DNA from: Larkinella knui
GTDB taxonomy: Bacteria; Bacteroidota; Bacteroidia; Cytophagales; Spirosomataceae
Direction: 5' to 3'
Assembly: GCF_003858645.1 (NCBI RefSeq)
Contig: NZ_RQJP01000001.1
Coordinates: forward strand, 372,001 to 436,000
Length of the DNA: 64,000 bases
Part shown: positions 16,524-25,551 of the stretch, one piece after another
How the letters are laid out: every line of letters begins with the position of its first letter
How positions within the stretch are numbered: position 1 is the stretch's first letter
The notes under the pieces: model-generated
What the model was told of the DNA's origin: nothing
What the model saw: the letters and a program-made list of their open reading frames with translations, nothing else
Databases searched by the model: none
Translations under genes and position numbers: made by a program

Positions 16524-17276
16524 ATGAACAGCAAACTACCTCTCTATCTCCATCGATTCGGTTTTTTTAAAGGATTGAACCTCTATTTTCTGCTTAAATC
16601 GAAGCGAAAACGGGTGATTCAAATTCAGATTCCGCAGGTGAAACACCCGATTTATGTGCGGGCGGGTACATCGGACCGGAAGGTATTCAACAACATTTTT
16701 GTGTATGGCGAATACGATGCGGTCGAATTGGGATTCAGCCCTGCACACTTCCTCGACGGGGGCGGCAACATCGGTCTGGCGGCTGTCTATTTTGCCAATC
16801 GCTACCCAAACATGCAGATTCTGAGCGTAGAACCGGAAAGCGAAAACTTCAAAATTCTGCAACAGAACATTGCCCCTTATGCAACGATTCGGGCCGTAAA
16901 AGCCGGGTTGTGGTCGCGGCCAACCCATCTGGAAATCCGGGATTCGGGCGGGGGCGAGTGGGGGTTCACGGTGGAGGAAACCGAAACGCCAACGCCCGGT
17001 TCGGTCCGGGCCGAATCCATCGACGCCCTGGTTTTGCAGAATGATGGAAAACCGTTCGATGTGGTGAAACTCGATATTGAAGGCAGTGAGTCGGAGGTGT
17101 TCCGAACCAACACCGGATCGTGGTTGCCACAGGCGCGCGCCCTGATTGTCGAACTCCACGAATGGATGAAGCCGGGGAGTTCGGCCAGTTTCCGGGAGGC
17201 TACGTCCGTTCATCCCTACCAAAAAACGACGTCCGGTGAATATGATGTCTATATCAGACAGGACCTGACGACCTGA
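16524..17276 (+). CDS. FkbM-family methyltransferase
   Basis: About 250 residues from ATG 16524 (MNSKLPLYLHRFGFF); an in-frame ATG at 16467 would add 19 non-conserved residues. The Rossmann AdoMet site is FLDGGGNIGLAAVYFANRYPN, with the acidic loop SVEPESENFKILQQN and the FkbM hallmark FDVVKLDIEGSESEVF. FkbM proteins O-methylate sugars, lipids or secondary metabolites, and several sit in surface-polysaccharide loci. Here it stands alone between unrelated genes, so the acceptor is unknown. Confidence 0.88.
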   Translation: MNSKLPLYLHRFGFFKGLNLYFLLKSKRKRVIQIQIPQVKHPIYVRAGTSDRKVFNNIFVYGEYDAVELGFSPAHFLDGGGNIGLAAVYFANRYPNMQILSVEPESENFKILQQNIAPYATIRAVKAGLWSRPTHLEIRDSGGGEWGFTVEETETPTPGSVRAESIDALVLQNDGKPFDVVKLDIEGSESEVFRTNTGSWLPQARALIVELHEWMKPGSSASFREATSVHPYQKTTSGEYDVYIRQDLTT

Positions 17277-17333
17277 TCGCCACTGCTCAACCGTAAAATC
17301 CGTTCGTACCAGTTTCCTTTTCAGGCTTTTCCG

Positions 17334-17341
17334 TATTTTTG
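17334..17341 (+). promoter_or_regulatory. Possible -7 promoter box for dcp
   Basis: TATTTTTG, an exact TAnnTTTG match 32 bp before the dcp start. The sequence 18 bp upstream (GTTT) is only a weak -33 box. Confidence 0.35.
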
Positions 17342-17373
17342 TAAGTTGTAAGAAACCGCATGAACAAACTAAA

Positions 17374-19503
17374 ATGTTAACACTTCGAAAAATGACTCAA
17401 ACGGCGGTGCTCCTGGCGGCTTTAACGCCGGCACTTGTAGCACAGCCCTCTCCCGAAAAAGCAAAAATGAGTGAAAATCCGCTGTTGCAACCGTTCAAAA
17501 CACCGCATGAGACGGTGCCGTTTGATCGGATTAAAAATGAACATTACCTGCCCGCCCTCAAAGAAGCCATGACGATGGGGCGGAAGGAAATCGACGCCAT
17601 CGTGGCCAATCCGGCCGCACCGACGTTCGAGAATACCGTGGTGGCGCTGGAAAATGCCGGCTCCATGGTGAGCCGGGTTTCGTCGGTTCTATTCAACCTG
17701 AATAGTGCGGAAACCAGCCCCGAGCTTCAGAAGATTGTGCGGGAAGCGTCGCCTTTGCTGACCGAATACAGCAATGATATCTCCCTGAATGAGAAGCTGT
17801 TCCAGCGCATCAAAACCGTGTATGACCAGCGTGACAAACTGAAGCTGGACGGAGAAGACCGGATGCTGCTCGAAAAATCGTACAAGGGATTTGCCCGCAA
17901 CGGGGCCAATCTGAAAGCCGCCGACAAGGATAAATTCCGGGCCATCAACAAAGAACTGTCGCAGGCGTCGTTGCAGTTTGGCGAAAACGTGCTGAACGAA
18001 ACGAACGAGTATATGCTGGAAGTGACGGACGAGAAAGATCTGGCCGGTTTGCCGGAATTCGCCCGGGAAGCTGCTAAAGCAACAGCTAAACAAAAGGGCA
18101 AAACCGGTTGGGTGTTCACCCTGCAGGCACCCAGTTATCAGCCGTTTATGCAATATGCCGACAACCGCGAGTTGCGTAAACAACTGTTTATCGCCTACAA
18201 TTCCCGCGGTTTTCACAAGGATAAAAACGACAACCAGGCGATCATCGGCAAACTGGTCCAGCTTCGTTACGACCGCGCCAAACTGCTGGGTTACCAGACA
18301 CACGCCGATTTCATTCTGGAAGAAAGTATGGCGGGTTCGCCGGAAAAAGTAAAGCAGTTTCTGAGCGAACTGGCGGGTTATGCCAAACCGGTTGCCGAAA
18401 AACAGTTGACCGAACTGACCAATTACGCGAAGCAGCACGGTTTTAAAGACGAGCGGCTGGAACGCTGGGATTTTGGCTACTATTCCGAAAAACTGAAAAA
18501 GGAAAAATACGCCCTGGACGACGAAATTCTGAAACCGTACTTCAAACTGGAAAACGTGATTGAAGGCGCTTTCACGATTGCCAACAAGCTCTATGGCCTG
18601 ACGTTCAAGGAACGAAAAGACATCCCGCTCTACAATCCGGAAGTGAAAACCTACGATGTTTTCGATCAGGATGGCAAGTTTCTGGCGGTATTCTACGGCG
18701 ATTATTTCCCGCGGGAAGGTAAACGGAGTGGCGCATGGATGAATGACCTGCACGGGCAGAAAGTGGAAAACGGCGTCAACATCCGCCCGCACATTGTCAA
18801 CGTCTGCAACTTTACGCGACCCACGGAAACCAAACCGTCACTGCTGAATTTCAACGAAGTGACCACGCTTTTCCACGAATTTGGTCACGGATTACACGGC
18901 ATGCTCGCCAACAGCAAATACGAAAGTCTGTCGGGAACGAGCGTCTACCGCGATTTTGTCGAATTGCCCTCGCAGGTGATGGAAAACTGGTGCTACGATC
19001 CGGAAGCGCTGAAGCTGTTTGCGAAGCATTACCAGACCGGCGAAGTGATCCCGAACGACCTGATCGAGAAAATTCGGGCCAGCCAGAATTATTTAGCTGG
19101 TTTGTCGAACCTGACGCAGTTGCGCTACGGCCTGGTCGATATGTACTGGCACGGCAGTGCGCCCAAAGGAGAGACGGTCGATCAGGTGGAATCCCACATC
19201 GACTCGCTGGTGAATCTGTTCCCCAAAGTGCCGGGAACGGCGTTTAGTCCGGCATTCGCGCATATTTTTGCGGGCGGTTATTCCGCAGGCTATTACAGCT
19301 ATAAATGGTCGGAAGTGCTGGACGCGGATGCCTTTGAGTTCTTCAAGGAAAAGGGACTTTCAAACCGGGAAGCGGCCGATAAATTCCGCAAGAACGTGCT
19401 GGAAAAAGGCGGTACGGAAAAACCGATGGAGCTTTACAAGAAATTCCGGGGCCGCGAACCCTCTCCGCAAGCCATGCTCCGCCGAAGCGGGCTGACGTTG
19501 TAA
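17374..19503 (+). CDS. dcp: M3-family zinc metallopeptidase (peptidyl-dipeptidase Dcp type)
   Basis: 709 residues. A signal peptide (MLTLRKMTQTAVLLAALTPALVAQP) implies export. The long helical N-terminal half matches the M3 family, and the zinc site is HEFGHGLHGM with His501, Glu502 and His505; the third ligand is a Glu about 25 residues later (FVELPSQVMENW). Dcp removes C-terminal dipeptides from oligopeptides. Family length is ~680-710, so the gene is complete. A second candidate start is ATG 17392 (MTQTAVLL). It ends directly at a palindromic repeat copy shared with the convergent small membrane-protein gene. Confidence 0.95.
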   Translation: MLTLRKMTQTAVLLAALTPALVAQPSPEKAKMSENPLLQPFKTPHETVPFDRIKNEHYLPALKEAMTMGRKEIDAIVANPAAPTFENTVVALENAGSMVSRVSSVLFNLNSAETSPELQKIVREASPLLTEYSNDISLNEKLFQRIKTVYDQRDKLKLDGEDRMLLEKSYKGFARNGANLKAADKDKFRAINKELSQASLQFGENVLNETNEYMLEVTDEKDLAGLPEFAREAAKATAKQKGKTGWVFTLQAPSYQPFMQYADNRELRKQLFIAYNSRGFHKDKNDNQAIIGKLVQLRYDRAKLLGYQTHADFILEESMAGSPEKVKQFLSELAGYAKPVAEKQLTELTNYAKQHGFKDERLERWDFGYYSEKLKKEKYALDDEILKPYFKLENVIEGAFTIANKLYGLTFKERKDIPLYNPEVKTYDVFDQDGKFLAVFYGDYFPREGKRSGAWMNDLHGQKVENGVNIRPHIVNVCNFTRPTETKPSLLNFNEVTTLFHEFGHGLHGMLANSKYESLSGTSVYRDFVELPSQVMENWCYDPEALKLFAKHYQTGEVIPNDLIEKIRASQNYLAGLSNLTQLRYGLVDMYWHGSAPKGETVDQVESHIDSLVNLFPKVPGTAFSPAFAHIFAGGYSAGYYSYKWSEVLDADAFEFFKEKGLSNREAADKFRKNVLEKGGTEKPMELYKKFRGREPSPQAMLRRSGLTL

Positions 19504-19504
19504 A

Positions 19505-19615
19505 TGAGTTATTTCGCAGAGTTGAGCGGAGTAAAAAGGAGTTATGCGGAGTTTATTTTTCTTAAATTACTCTGCGTAACTCCTTTTTACTCCGCTCACT
19601 TCGCGATACAACCTC
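19505..19615. repeat. Dispersed ~100-bp palindrome, copy A
   Basis: Starts 1 bp after the dcp stop and reaches the stop codon of the convergent gene. The arms 19524-19552 and 19569-19597 pair at 27 of 29 positions. It contains the family core TTTCGCAGAGTTGAGCGGAG (19513-19532) and its degraded inverse. It may act as a bidirectional terminator. Other copies are at 54002, 55278, 57958 and 61657. Confidence 0.9.
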
Positions 19616-19901
19616 ATTTATTCGCACTTATCCGGTTTGAAGCGGCAATTAGCAGCATCATCAGGCCGAAACCCAACAGTGGGAACGCCGGAAGACGCGA
19701 GGTGACGGTGGACAGAGAAATCTGGTCGCGGGTTTTACTATAAATCGCCAGCGCTACAAAGGTCCCGCAAAGGGCAATGATGAGCAAGCCCCGGCCGGCA
19801 TAGAGTTCCGGCCATAAGAATGTGCCCGCCAATGCGTCGTAAATAGCGTACAAAACGGCCATGCAATCGATGGCTACACCAAGTTTGAAAAGAGATTTCA
19901 T
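19614..19901 (-). CDS. Small membrane protein of unknown function
   Basis: 95 residues from ATG 19901 (MKSLFKLGVAIDCMAVLYAIYDALAG). Three hydrophobic helices are likely: ~5-25, ~37-56 (GRGLLIIALCGTFVALAIYS) and ~70-90 (AFPLLGFGLMMLLIAASN). A longer open frame to 20048 adds 49 Arg-rich residues without family character, so the short form is preferred. No family is recognised. Its stop codon overlaps the outer edge of repeat copy A. Confidence 0.6.
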   Translation of the reverse strand: MKSLFKLGVAIDCMAVLYAIYDALAGTFLWPELYAGRGLLIIALCGTFVALAIYSKTRDQISLSTVTSRLPAFPLLGFGLMMLLIAASNRISANK

Positions 19902-20060
19902 ACGAGTTTTGAGTGAGTTGAATACCGAGTTGAAGTACCGAATTGGATTAGACATTTTATAGCCGAAATCAACAACGGGTGGCTTTCGGTTGATAAGTCG
20001 CAGGATTGGGGAATACCGGGTGAACGGTCGATAAAACAGCTTTAACAAACTTTAACGAGC

Positions 20061-20098
20061 TTGACCGGCGTCAAGCGGGGTTTATTTTGTTAATTTTG
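20061..20098 (+). promoter_or_regulatory. Putative promoter of the DUF2723 gene
   Basis: TTG (20061) is followed after 19 bp by TATTTTGT (20083), and an exact -7 match TAATTTTG lies at 20091-20098. Either gives a leader of 15-25 nt before the ATG at 20121. Confidence 0.4.
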
Positions 20099-20120
20099 AG
20101 GAAAAATAGCTGTTACCCCA

Positions 20121-23100
20121 ATGCAAACCATCAAAGGAACAGAGTCTACTGTTATTTCGGATACGCCTTCGCAGTCGTCGGCGTTCTCCTATAAACGCCT
20201 GAACAATTGGACAGGCTGGCTACTTTTTGCCGTCGCCCTGTTTACCTACTCGTCGACGGTCGAACGGACGGCCAGTTTCTGGGATTGTGGTGAATTCATT
20301 GCCTGTGCCTATAAACTTCAGGTACCTCACCCGCCGGGAGCGCCGTTTTTCCTGCTAACCGGGCGACTTTTCTCGTTGCTCGCCCTCGGCGATGTAACCC
20401 AGGTGGCCTATTGGGTTAACATGATGTCCGTGCTCGCCAGCGCGTTTTCCATCCTGTTTCTGTTCTGGACCATCACGATGCTGGCCCGTAAACTGATTAA
20501 CAAGCAATTCAATGAACTGACACAAGCCGAAATCTGGACCGTAATTGGTTCGGGTGCCGTTGGGGCCCTGGCCTATACGTTTTCAGATACGTTCTGGTTT
20601 TCGGCCGTTGAAGCCGAGGTTTACGGGGTGTCGTCATTCTTTACGGCCATTGTTGTCTGGGCGGCTTTTCGTTGGGAATTAATTGAAGATGAAGCCGCGG
20701 CCAATCGCTGGCTGATTTTTATTGCCTATCTGATCGGGCTTTCCATCGGGGTTCACTTGCTGAACCTGGTGACCCTGCCCGCCATGGCCCTGATCTACTA
20801 CTTTAAGAAGTCGCCTAAAATTACCTTATGGGGCGGTTTGATTGCCTTTGGTGTCGGGATGGTTATTCTGGGCATTATCAACTCGGGTATTATTCCGGGT
20901 TTACCCAGTGCGGCCTTTGCCGTTGAACGGTTCTTCGTTAATAACTTCGGACTTCCCTATACGTCGGGTATCATCATTTTTACGATAATCTTTATCGGTG
21001 CGCTGATTTACGGTATCATCTGGTCGGCGCGGAAAAACCGGCCAATTCTGAACACAGCACTGCTGGGGCTGGCGTTCGTACTGATTGGGTACGCATCCTA
21101 TATTCAGGTACTGATTCGCTCGGATTTCAATACGCCGATCAACGAAAACAACCCGAGCGATGTGGTCAATTTCGTGTCGTACCTGAAACGGGAGCAATAC
21201 GGAAACCGGTCGTTGAGCTACGGTCCGTTGTTCTTTTCCCGGCCCGTCGATCAGAAAAAAGGCGCTCCGCAGTATGAAAAACGGGATGGCCAGTATAAAA
21301 TCTTCGATTATGCCCCGGAATACATTTACGACGGCGACAAGCAGATGCTGTTTCCGCGTATTTACAGCAACCAGCCGGGCCACCCGCAGCTGTATTCGCA
21401 GATGCTGAACATTCCGCTCGATGCGCAGGGCCAGCCGACCCGGAAAGTAACGATGGGGGACAACCTCCAGTTCTTCTTTCAGTACCAGTTGGGACACATG
21501 TACTGGCGGTATTTGATGTGGAATTTTGCCGGGCGCGCGGGCGATCAGGAAGGCTCGGGGTATTTGCTGCCCTGGACCAACGATGATGGCGTTCCCGACC
21601 TGATCAAAAACAACAAGGCCCGCGACAATTTTTACATGTTGCCGTTCCTGCTAGGCTTATTCGGGATTGTGATTCAATACTTCCGGCGACCGAAAGATCT
21701 GCTGATTGTCGGAATGCTGTTCTTTTTTACCGGTATTGCCTTACAGATTTTCCTGAACTCCCCGCCCTCCGAACCACGTGAACGGGATTACATTTATGTG
21801 GGATCGTTCTATTTCTTTGCCATCTGGATTGGGTTGGGCGTTGTGGCCCTGGTCGATGGGTTGGCGGGTTATTTGAAGAACGAAAAAATGCGTGTGGGAC
21901 TGGTGGCTGGTTTATGTCTGCTGGTTCCGGTCATGATGGGGGCCAAAAGCTGGGATAACCACGACCGGTCGAACCGGTATCATTCCGTTGATTTTGCCAA
22001 AAACCTCCTGAATTCCTGCGCTCCGAACGCTATTCTGTTTGTGGGCGGTGACAACGACACCTTCCCCTTGTGGTATGCGCAGGAAGTGGAAGGGTTCCGG
22101 ACCGACGTACGGGTATGTAACCTGAGCTTGCTCGGTACGGAATGGTATATCCAGCAAATGAAACGCAAAACGTACGAGTCCGAAGCGCTGCCAATCTCGC
22201 TCGAGTTTGCCCAGTTTAACAAAGGGAAAAACGACGTAATTCCTTTCTATGAAATACCGGCGGTGAAAAACGGGATCAACCTGAAAGAATACATCGGGCT
22301 GGTGAAACAGGGCAATCAGGCGATTCAGGTGCCGCTTACGACGGGCGAAATGACCAATATTCTGCCCTCGCAAACGTTCTTTTTGCCCGTTGATAAAGCG
22401 CAGGTCCAGAAGTTGGGGTTTGTTCCTGCAAAACTGTTGCCGATGCTGAAAGACACCCTGGTCTGGAATTACGGCAAACAGGATATTTACAAGCCGGATC
22501 TGGTGATGCTCGACATGATTGCGACCAACAACTGGAAGCGGCCGATTTATTTCTCGACCACGCTGGGGCAGTCCAACTACCTCAATCTGAAGGATCACAT
22601 GCAACTGGAAGGATATGCCTACCGGCTCATGCCGGTTCAGGTGCCGAGCGCGTCCGACGGTTTTGTCAATTCCGACGTGATGTACAACAACATGATGAAG
22701 AAGACTTTCTGGCGGGAAATGAACAATCCGGATTCGTATTACGACGATACGTACCGGGGTTCGCCGGTTATTTCGGCCCGGATTGCGTTCCTGCGGTTGG
22801 CAGATCAGCTGATGCGCGAAGGCAAAAACGCCCAGGCCAAAGAGGTTCTGAACCATTCGTTGCAGGTCATTCCCGACAAGAGTATTCCGTACGACCAGAT
22901 TTCGACCAACTACATCCGGATTCTGCTGGAAGTGGGCGATACCAAAACCGCCCAGCAAATTGCCGATGTGGTGGCGATGCGGGCCGACCAGAGCCTGACC
23001 TACATCAAGAAAACCGGTGGCGGCAGCAGCGACGCCAACTTTGATCTGTACAATTTGCAAACGATTGTCAACGCCTTCCGGGAAACGAAGAACGAAGCGT

Positions 23101-23153
23101 TGGCGAAAAAATACGATGCGCTGTTTCAGAAGCACCTAAATGCTTTAGGCTAA
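20121..23153 (+). CDS. DUF2723 polytopic membrane protein, GT-C glycosyltransferase-like
   Basis: 1010 residues, no cleavable signal. Residues ~30-600 hold about a dozen membrane helices. The N-terminal block SFWDCGEFIACAYKLQVPHPPGAPFF is the DUF2723 signature, with the acidic/Cys pair (WDCGE) in the first extracytoplasmic loop as in protein O-mannosyltransferase-like GT-C enzymes. Residues ~620-1010 are soluble and include GGDNDTFPLWYAQEVEGFRTDVRV and a helical, TPR-like C-terminus (DQLMREGKNAQAKEVLNHSLQVIPD). It probably transfers a sugar from a lipid donor to extracytoplasmic acceptors; this is inferred from the fold. It is monocistronic, ending at a hairpin. Confidence 0.9.
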   Translation: MQTIKGTESTVISDTPSQSSAFSYKRLNNWTGWLLFAVALFTYSSTVERTASFWDCGEFIACAYKLQVPHPPGAPFFLLTGRLFSLLALGDVTQVAYWVNMMSVLASAFSILFLFWTITMLARKLINKQFNELTQAEIWTVIGSGAVGALAYTFSDTFWFSAVEAEVYGVSSFFTAIVVWAAFRWELIEDEAAANRWLIFIAYLIGLSIGVHLLNLVTLPAMALIYYFKKSPKITLWGGLIAFGVGMVILGIINSGIIPGLPSAAFAVERFFVNNFGLPYTSGIIIFTIIFIGALIYGIIWSARKNRPILNTALLGLAFVLIGYASYIQVLIRSDFNTPINENNPSDVVNFVSYLKREQYGNRSLSYGPLFFSRPVDQKKGAPQYEKRDGQYKIFDYAPEYIYDGDKQMLFPRIYSNQPGHPQLYSQMLNIPLDAQGQPTRKVTMGDNLQFFFQYQLGHMYWRYLMWNFAGRAGDQEGSGYLLPWTNDDGVPDLIKNNKARDNFYMLPFLLGLFGIVIQYFRRPKDLLIVGMLFFFTGIALQIFLNSPPSEPRERDYIYVGSFYFFAIWIGLGVVALVDGLAGYLKNEKMRVGLVAGLCLLVPVMMGAKSWDNHDRSNRYHSVDFAKNLLNSCAPNAILFVGGDNDTFPLWYAQEVEGFRTDVRVCNLSLLGTEWYIQQMKRKTYESEALPISLEFAQFNKGKNDVIPFYEIPAVKNGINLKEYIGLVKQGNQAIQVPLTTGEMTNILPSQTFFLPVDKAQVQKLGFVPAKLLPMLKDTLVWNYGKQDIYKPDLVMLDMIATNNWKRPIYFSTTLGQSNYLNLKDHMQLEGYAYRLMPVQVPSASDGFVNSDVMYNNMMKKTFWREMNNPDSYYDDTYRGSPVISARIAFLRLADQLMREGKNAQAKEVLNHSLQVIPDKSIPYDQISTNYIRILLEVGDTKTAQQIADVVAMRADQSLTYIKKTGGGSSDANFDLYNLQTIVNAFRETKNEALAKKYDALFQKHLNALG

Positions 23154-23160
23154 CCGATAA

Positions 23161-23190
23161 CCCCTCGATTCTTTGAAAGGAGTTGAGGGG
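23161..23190 (+). terminator. Hairpin terminator after the DUF2723 gene
   Basis: CCCCTC (23161-23166) pairs with GAGGGG (23185-23190), followed by TAGTTTTA. It is 8 bp after the stop. Confidence 0.6.
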
Positions 23191-23221
23191 TAGTTTTAGG
23201 AACGTTCAATCAATACTGCGT

Positions 23222-23470
23222 ATGGTAGCGATGCTGTATGGTCTGTTGATGAGCATCACGATGTCGACAGACACCAGTCGAATCCCGGCGGATACGAGCC
23301 AGATTGGGGTAATGCCCAATGCCAAACCCTCGTTTCAGTCGAAAATGCCGGTCCATAAACCTGATGAAAACCAGGTAATACCGATGCCCAATTCGGGCGC
23401 AAGACTGCGATCTTTTCAGATTCCCAGGGAGAAAAAGATCCTGCCCGATTCCGGCAGGGGCAAGCCCTAA
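23222..23470 (+). CDS. Possible small exported protein
   Basis: 82 residues from ATG 23222. A short hydrophobic start (MVAMLYGLLMSITM) precedes a Pro/Ser/Asp-rich hydrophilic stretch (DTSRIPADTSQIGVMPNAKP; MPVHKPDENQVIPMPNSGA). The stop codon abuts a strong terminator at 23469, which supports a real transcript. No family is recognised, and the opposite strand is also open, so coding status is uncertain. Confidence 0.4.
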   Translation: MVAMLYGLLMSITMSTDTSRIPADTSQIGVMPNAKPSFQSKMPVHKPDENQVIPMPNSGARLRSFQIPREKKILPDSGRGKP

Positions 23471-23508
23471 AGCAAGAAGCCCGGCCAAACGGTCGGGCTT
23501 CTTGCTTT
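23469..23508. terminator. Bidirectional terminator between small ORF and dnaJ
   Basis: AAAGCAAGAAGCCCG (23469-23483) pairs perfectly with CGGGCTTCTTGCTTT (23494-23508). Three more pairs close an AAAC tetraloop. It lies 20 bp from the dnaJ stop, so it ends the grpE-dnaJ operon on the minus strand. Confidence 0.88.
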
Positions 23509-23528
23509 AGCGGTAAAAATCGGCGTGA

Positions 23529-24671
23529 TCAATGAAAAAAGTCTTTCATTTTATCGAAGAACCCTTTTTCGTTCTTCCCCGGTTTGGGGTGAAAATTCGG
23601 AGAGCTTCGCAGGCGTTCCAGGATGCTGCGTTCTTCAGAGCTTAATGTTTTGGGGGTCCAGATGTTGATGTGGATGAGCTGATCACCCCGGCCGTAGCCA
23701 TTCAACTCCTTGATTCCCTTACCTTTCAGACGGAGGATTTTGCCGCCCTGAGTGCCGGGTTCCAGCGTAATCCGGGCCCGTCCATCGATGGTCGGTACTT
23801 CCACAGAGGTTCCCAAAGCCGCATCAACGAAGTTGACGTGCAAATCAAAAACCACGTTGTTGCCGTCGCGTTTCAGATTTTCGTCCTCTTCTTCTTCGAC
23901 TACAATCAGCAAGTCGCCCGCCACGCCCCCGCGCGGAGGAACGTTTCCTTTGCCGGTTACCGAAAGCTGGATGCCTTCGGCTACACCCGCCGGAATTTTG
24001 ATTGGAATGACGTCTTCCTGCAACAAACGCCCTTCACCGAAGCAGGTGTCGCAACGTTCGGTTACCATTTTACCTTCGCCGTTACAGGTTGGGCAAGTAC
24101 TGGTCGAAACCATCTGGCCCAGCATCGTATTGACCACTTTCCGAACCTGGCCGGACCCGTTACAGGTGTTACAGGTCGTTACGGCCGTTCCGTTTTTGGA
24201 GCCATTTCCGCCACAGGTCGTACAGGAAACGTGCCGTTTCACTTTAATTTTTTTCTCGACTCCGTTGGCGATCTCCTGAAGATTCAGTTTCAGCTTGATC
24301 CGCAAATCCGAACCGCGCCGAACGCGCCGGCCCTGTTGCTGACCGCCCCGGCCAAAAAAGCTGCCAAATGGACTTTCGTCGCCGAAAATGTCACCAAATT
24401 GCGAGAAAATATCGTCCATCGACTGACCACCTCCGCCCGCGCCGTTCATGCCTGCGTGGCCAAACTGGTCGTAACGGGCTTTTTTCTGCGGATCGCTCAG
24501 AACATCGTAAGCTTCGGCGGCTTCCTTAAATTTATCTTCGGCGGTGGGGTCGTCCGGATTTTTGTCAGGGTGATACTTGATCGCCATTTTCCGATAGGCT
24601 TTTTTGACGTCTTCCGGCGTAGCGTTCTTGTCAACCCCCAGTACTTCGTAATAATCTCGTTTCGTAGCCAT
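23529..24671 (-). CDS. dnaJ: Chaperone protein DnaJ (Hsp40)
   Basis: 381 residues from [17 protein letters not shown] (ATG 24671); the 15-codon upstream extension lacks conservation. The J domain carries HPD in [10 protein letters not shown]. It is followed by a Gly/Phe-rich segment ([18 protein letters not shown]) and the zinc domain with four CxxCxGxG repeats ([32 protein letters not shown]), then the C-terminal substrate-binding domain. It stimulates DnaK ATPase and delivers unfolded clients. Transcribed downstream of grpE, with a long hairpin in the 88-bp gap. dnaK is not in the window. Confidence 0.97.
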   Translation of the reverse strand: MATKRDYYEVLGVDKNATPEDVKKAYRKMAIKYHPDKNPDDPTAEDKFKEAAEAYDVLSDPQKKARYDQFGHAGMNGAGGGGQSMDDIFSQFGDIFGDESPFGSFFGRGGQQQGRRVRRGSDLRIKLKLNLQEIANGVEKKIKVKRHVSCTTCGGNGSKNGTAVTTCNTCNGSGQVRKVVNTMLGQMVSTSTCPTCNGEGKMVTERCDTCFGEGRLLQEDVIPIKIPAGVAEGIQLSVTGKGNVPPRGGVAGDLLIVVEEEEDENLKRDGNNVVFDLHVNFVDAALGTSVEVPTIDGRARITLEPGTQGGKILRLKGKGIKELNGYGRGDQLIHINIWTPKTLSSEERSILERLRSSPNFHPKPGKNEKGFFDKMKDFFH

Positions 24672-24688
24672 GTATAGTTCGTTGAAAA

Positions 24689-24740
24689 ACGATAAAACTG
24701 AACGGGAAGCGCCCATCGCCGTCCTGTTCAGTTTTATCGT
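24689..24740 (-). promoter_or_regulatory. Long intercistronic hairpin between grpE and dnaJ
   Basis: Left arm 24689-24706 pairs with right arm 24723-24740: 15 perfect pairs plus GGG/CCT with one G-U, around a 16-nt loop. In the minus transcript it lies after the grpE stop and ends 17 nt before the dnaJ start. It may be a partial terminator or an mRNA processing or stability element that sets the GrpE:DnaJ ratio. Confidence 0.75.
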
Positions 24741-24759
24741 CCTGTCATAATAGTATCAT

Positions 24760-25359
24760 TCAGGAGCCCAAAATCACTTTTGCAAACCGGATCACCTTAT
24801 CATTCAGCAAATAGCCTTTTTCGGTTTCGTCAATGATTTTTCCTTTCAGATCATCACTGGGAGCCGGAAACTGGGTGATCGCTTCGTGCAAATCAGGATT
24901 GAAAACCTGGCCCAGTGAGTCCATTGGTTTAACTCCTTTGGATTCCAGAACTTTATAGAATTTAGTAAAGATCAGTTTCACCCCTTCTTTCAACGCTTCC
25001 ACATCCGAGGTGTTTTCGGCCGATTTCAGTGCCCGCTCGAAATCATCGAGCACGGGCAGCAGAGCCACCAGGAGCCCTTCGTTGGCGTTCGAGATCAGAT
25101 CGATTTTCTCTTTGGCCGTCCGACGGCGGAAATTTTCAAAATCGGCATACAGCCGCAGGTATTTATCTTTTAAATCGAACAGTTCAACACTGACTTTATC
25201 GAATTCTGTGATAACCTGTTCGCCCGTTGCGCCGGATTCAACATCGTCCGTCGTATTGTCAGTCGGGACATCTGAAACCACGTTTGATTCACGGGCGGTA
25301 TTGTCAGGTTGCTGCGTTATTTCCTGCTCTTCGGTATTCAAAGTTTCTTTATTTTCCAT
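24760..25359 (-). CDS. grpE: Nucleotide exchange factor GrpE
   Basis: 199 residues from MENKETLNTEEQE (ATG 25359); an ATG ten codons upstream gives a less likely form. The acidic, disordered N-terminus is followed by the long dimeric coiled coil (ELFDLKDKYLRLYADFENFRRRTAKEKIDL) and the C-terminal beta domain ending GYLLNDKVIRFAKVILGS, which contacts DnaK. It releases ADP from DnaK in the Hsp70 cycle. The genomic order grpE-dnaJ on the minus strand is the normal Bacteroidota arrangement. I see no CIRCE operator or classical sigma-32 promoter upstream. Confidence 0.96.
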   Translation of the reverse strand: MENKETLNTEEQEITQQPDNTARESNVVSDVPTDNTTDDVESGATGEQVITEFDKVSVELFDLKDKYLRLYADFENFRRRTAKEKIDLISNANEGLLVALLPVLDDFERALKSAENTSDVEALKEGVKLIFTKFYKVLESKGVKPMDSLGQVFNPDLHEAITQFPAPSDDLKGKIIDETEKGYLLNDKVIRFAKVILGS

Positions 25360-25470
25360 ACGCTTGGTTGTATTTCGTCGCCACCACATAGTAGTTGTAA
25401 AAGTTGCAAATTCATTGCCAATTTTCAGAATACTGACAAGATGGCATTTTTATTCGTGACCTGGTACTGT

Positions 25471-25478
25471 TAAATTTG
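25471..25478 (+). promoter_or_regulatory. Possible -7 promoter box for queG
   Basis: TAAATTTG fits TAnnTTTG. It lies 74 bp before the preferred queG start, and the -33 region is weak. Confidence 0.3.
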
Positions 25479-25551
25479 ACAACTGATCGTTAAATGTGTC
25501 ATACTCTGGTTGATAAAACCGCCAAACCGGGGTATGAAGTTCAGGCAATTT

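Noticed and set aside
17689-18792. 367-residue minus frame inside dcp
   Set aside because: Antisense shadow; composition is Phe/Gln/Val-rich with no domain, while the plus strand has a complete M3 peptidase.
21912-23135. 407-residue minus frame inside the DUF2723 gene
   Set aside because: Shadow of a coding strand with intact family motifs; no signal, motif or promoter of its own.
23210-23488. 92-residue minus frame opposite the small ORF at 23222
   Set aside because: It runs through the bidirectional terminator, starts in Arg/His-rich sequence and lacks any signal; the plus-strand reading is more protein-like.
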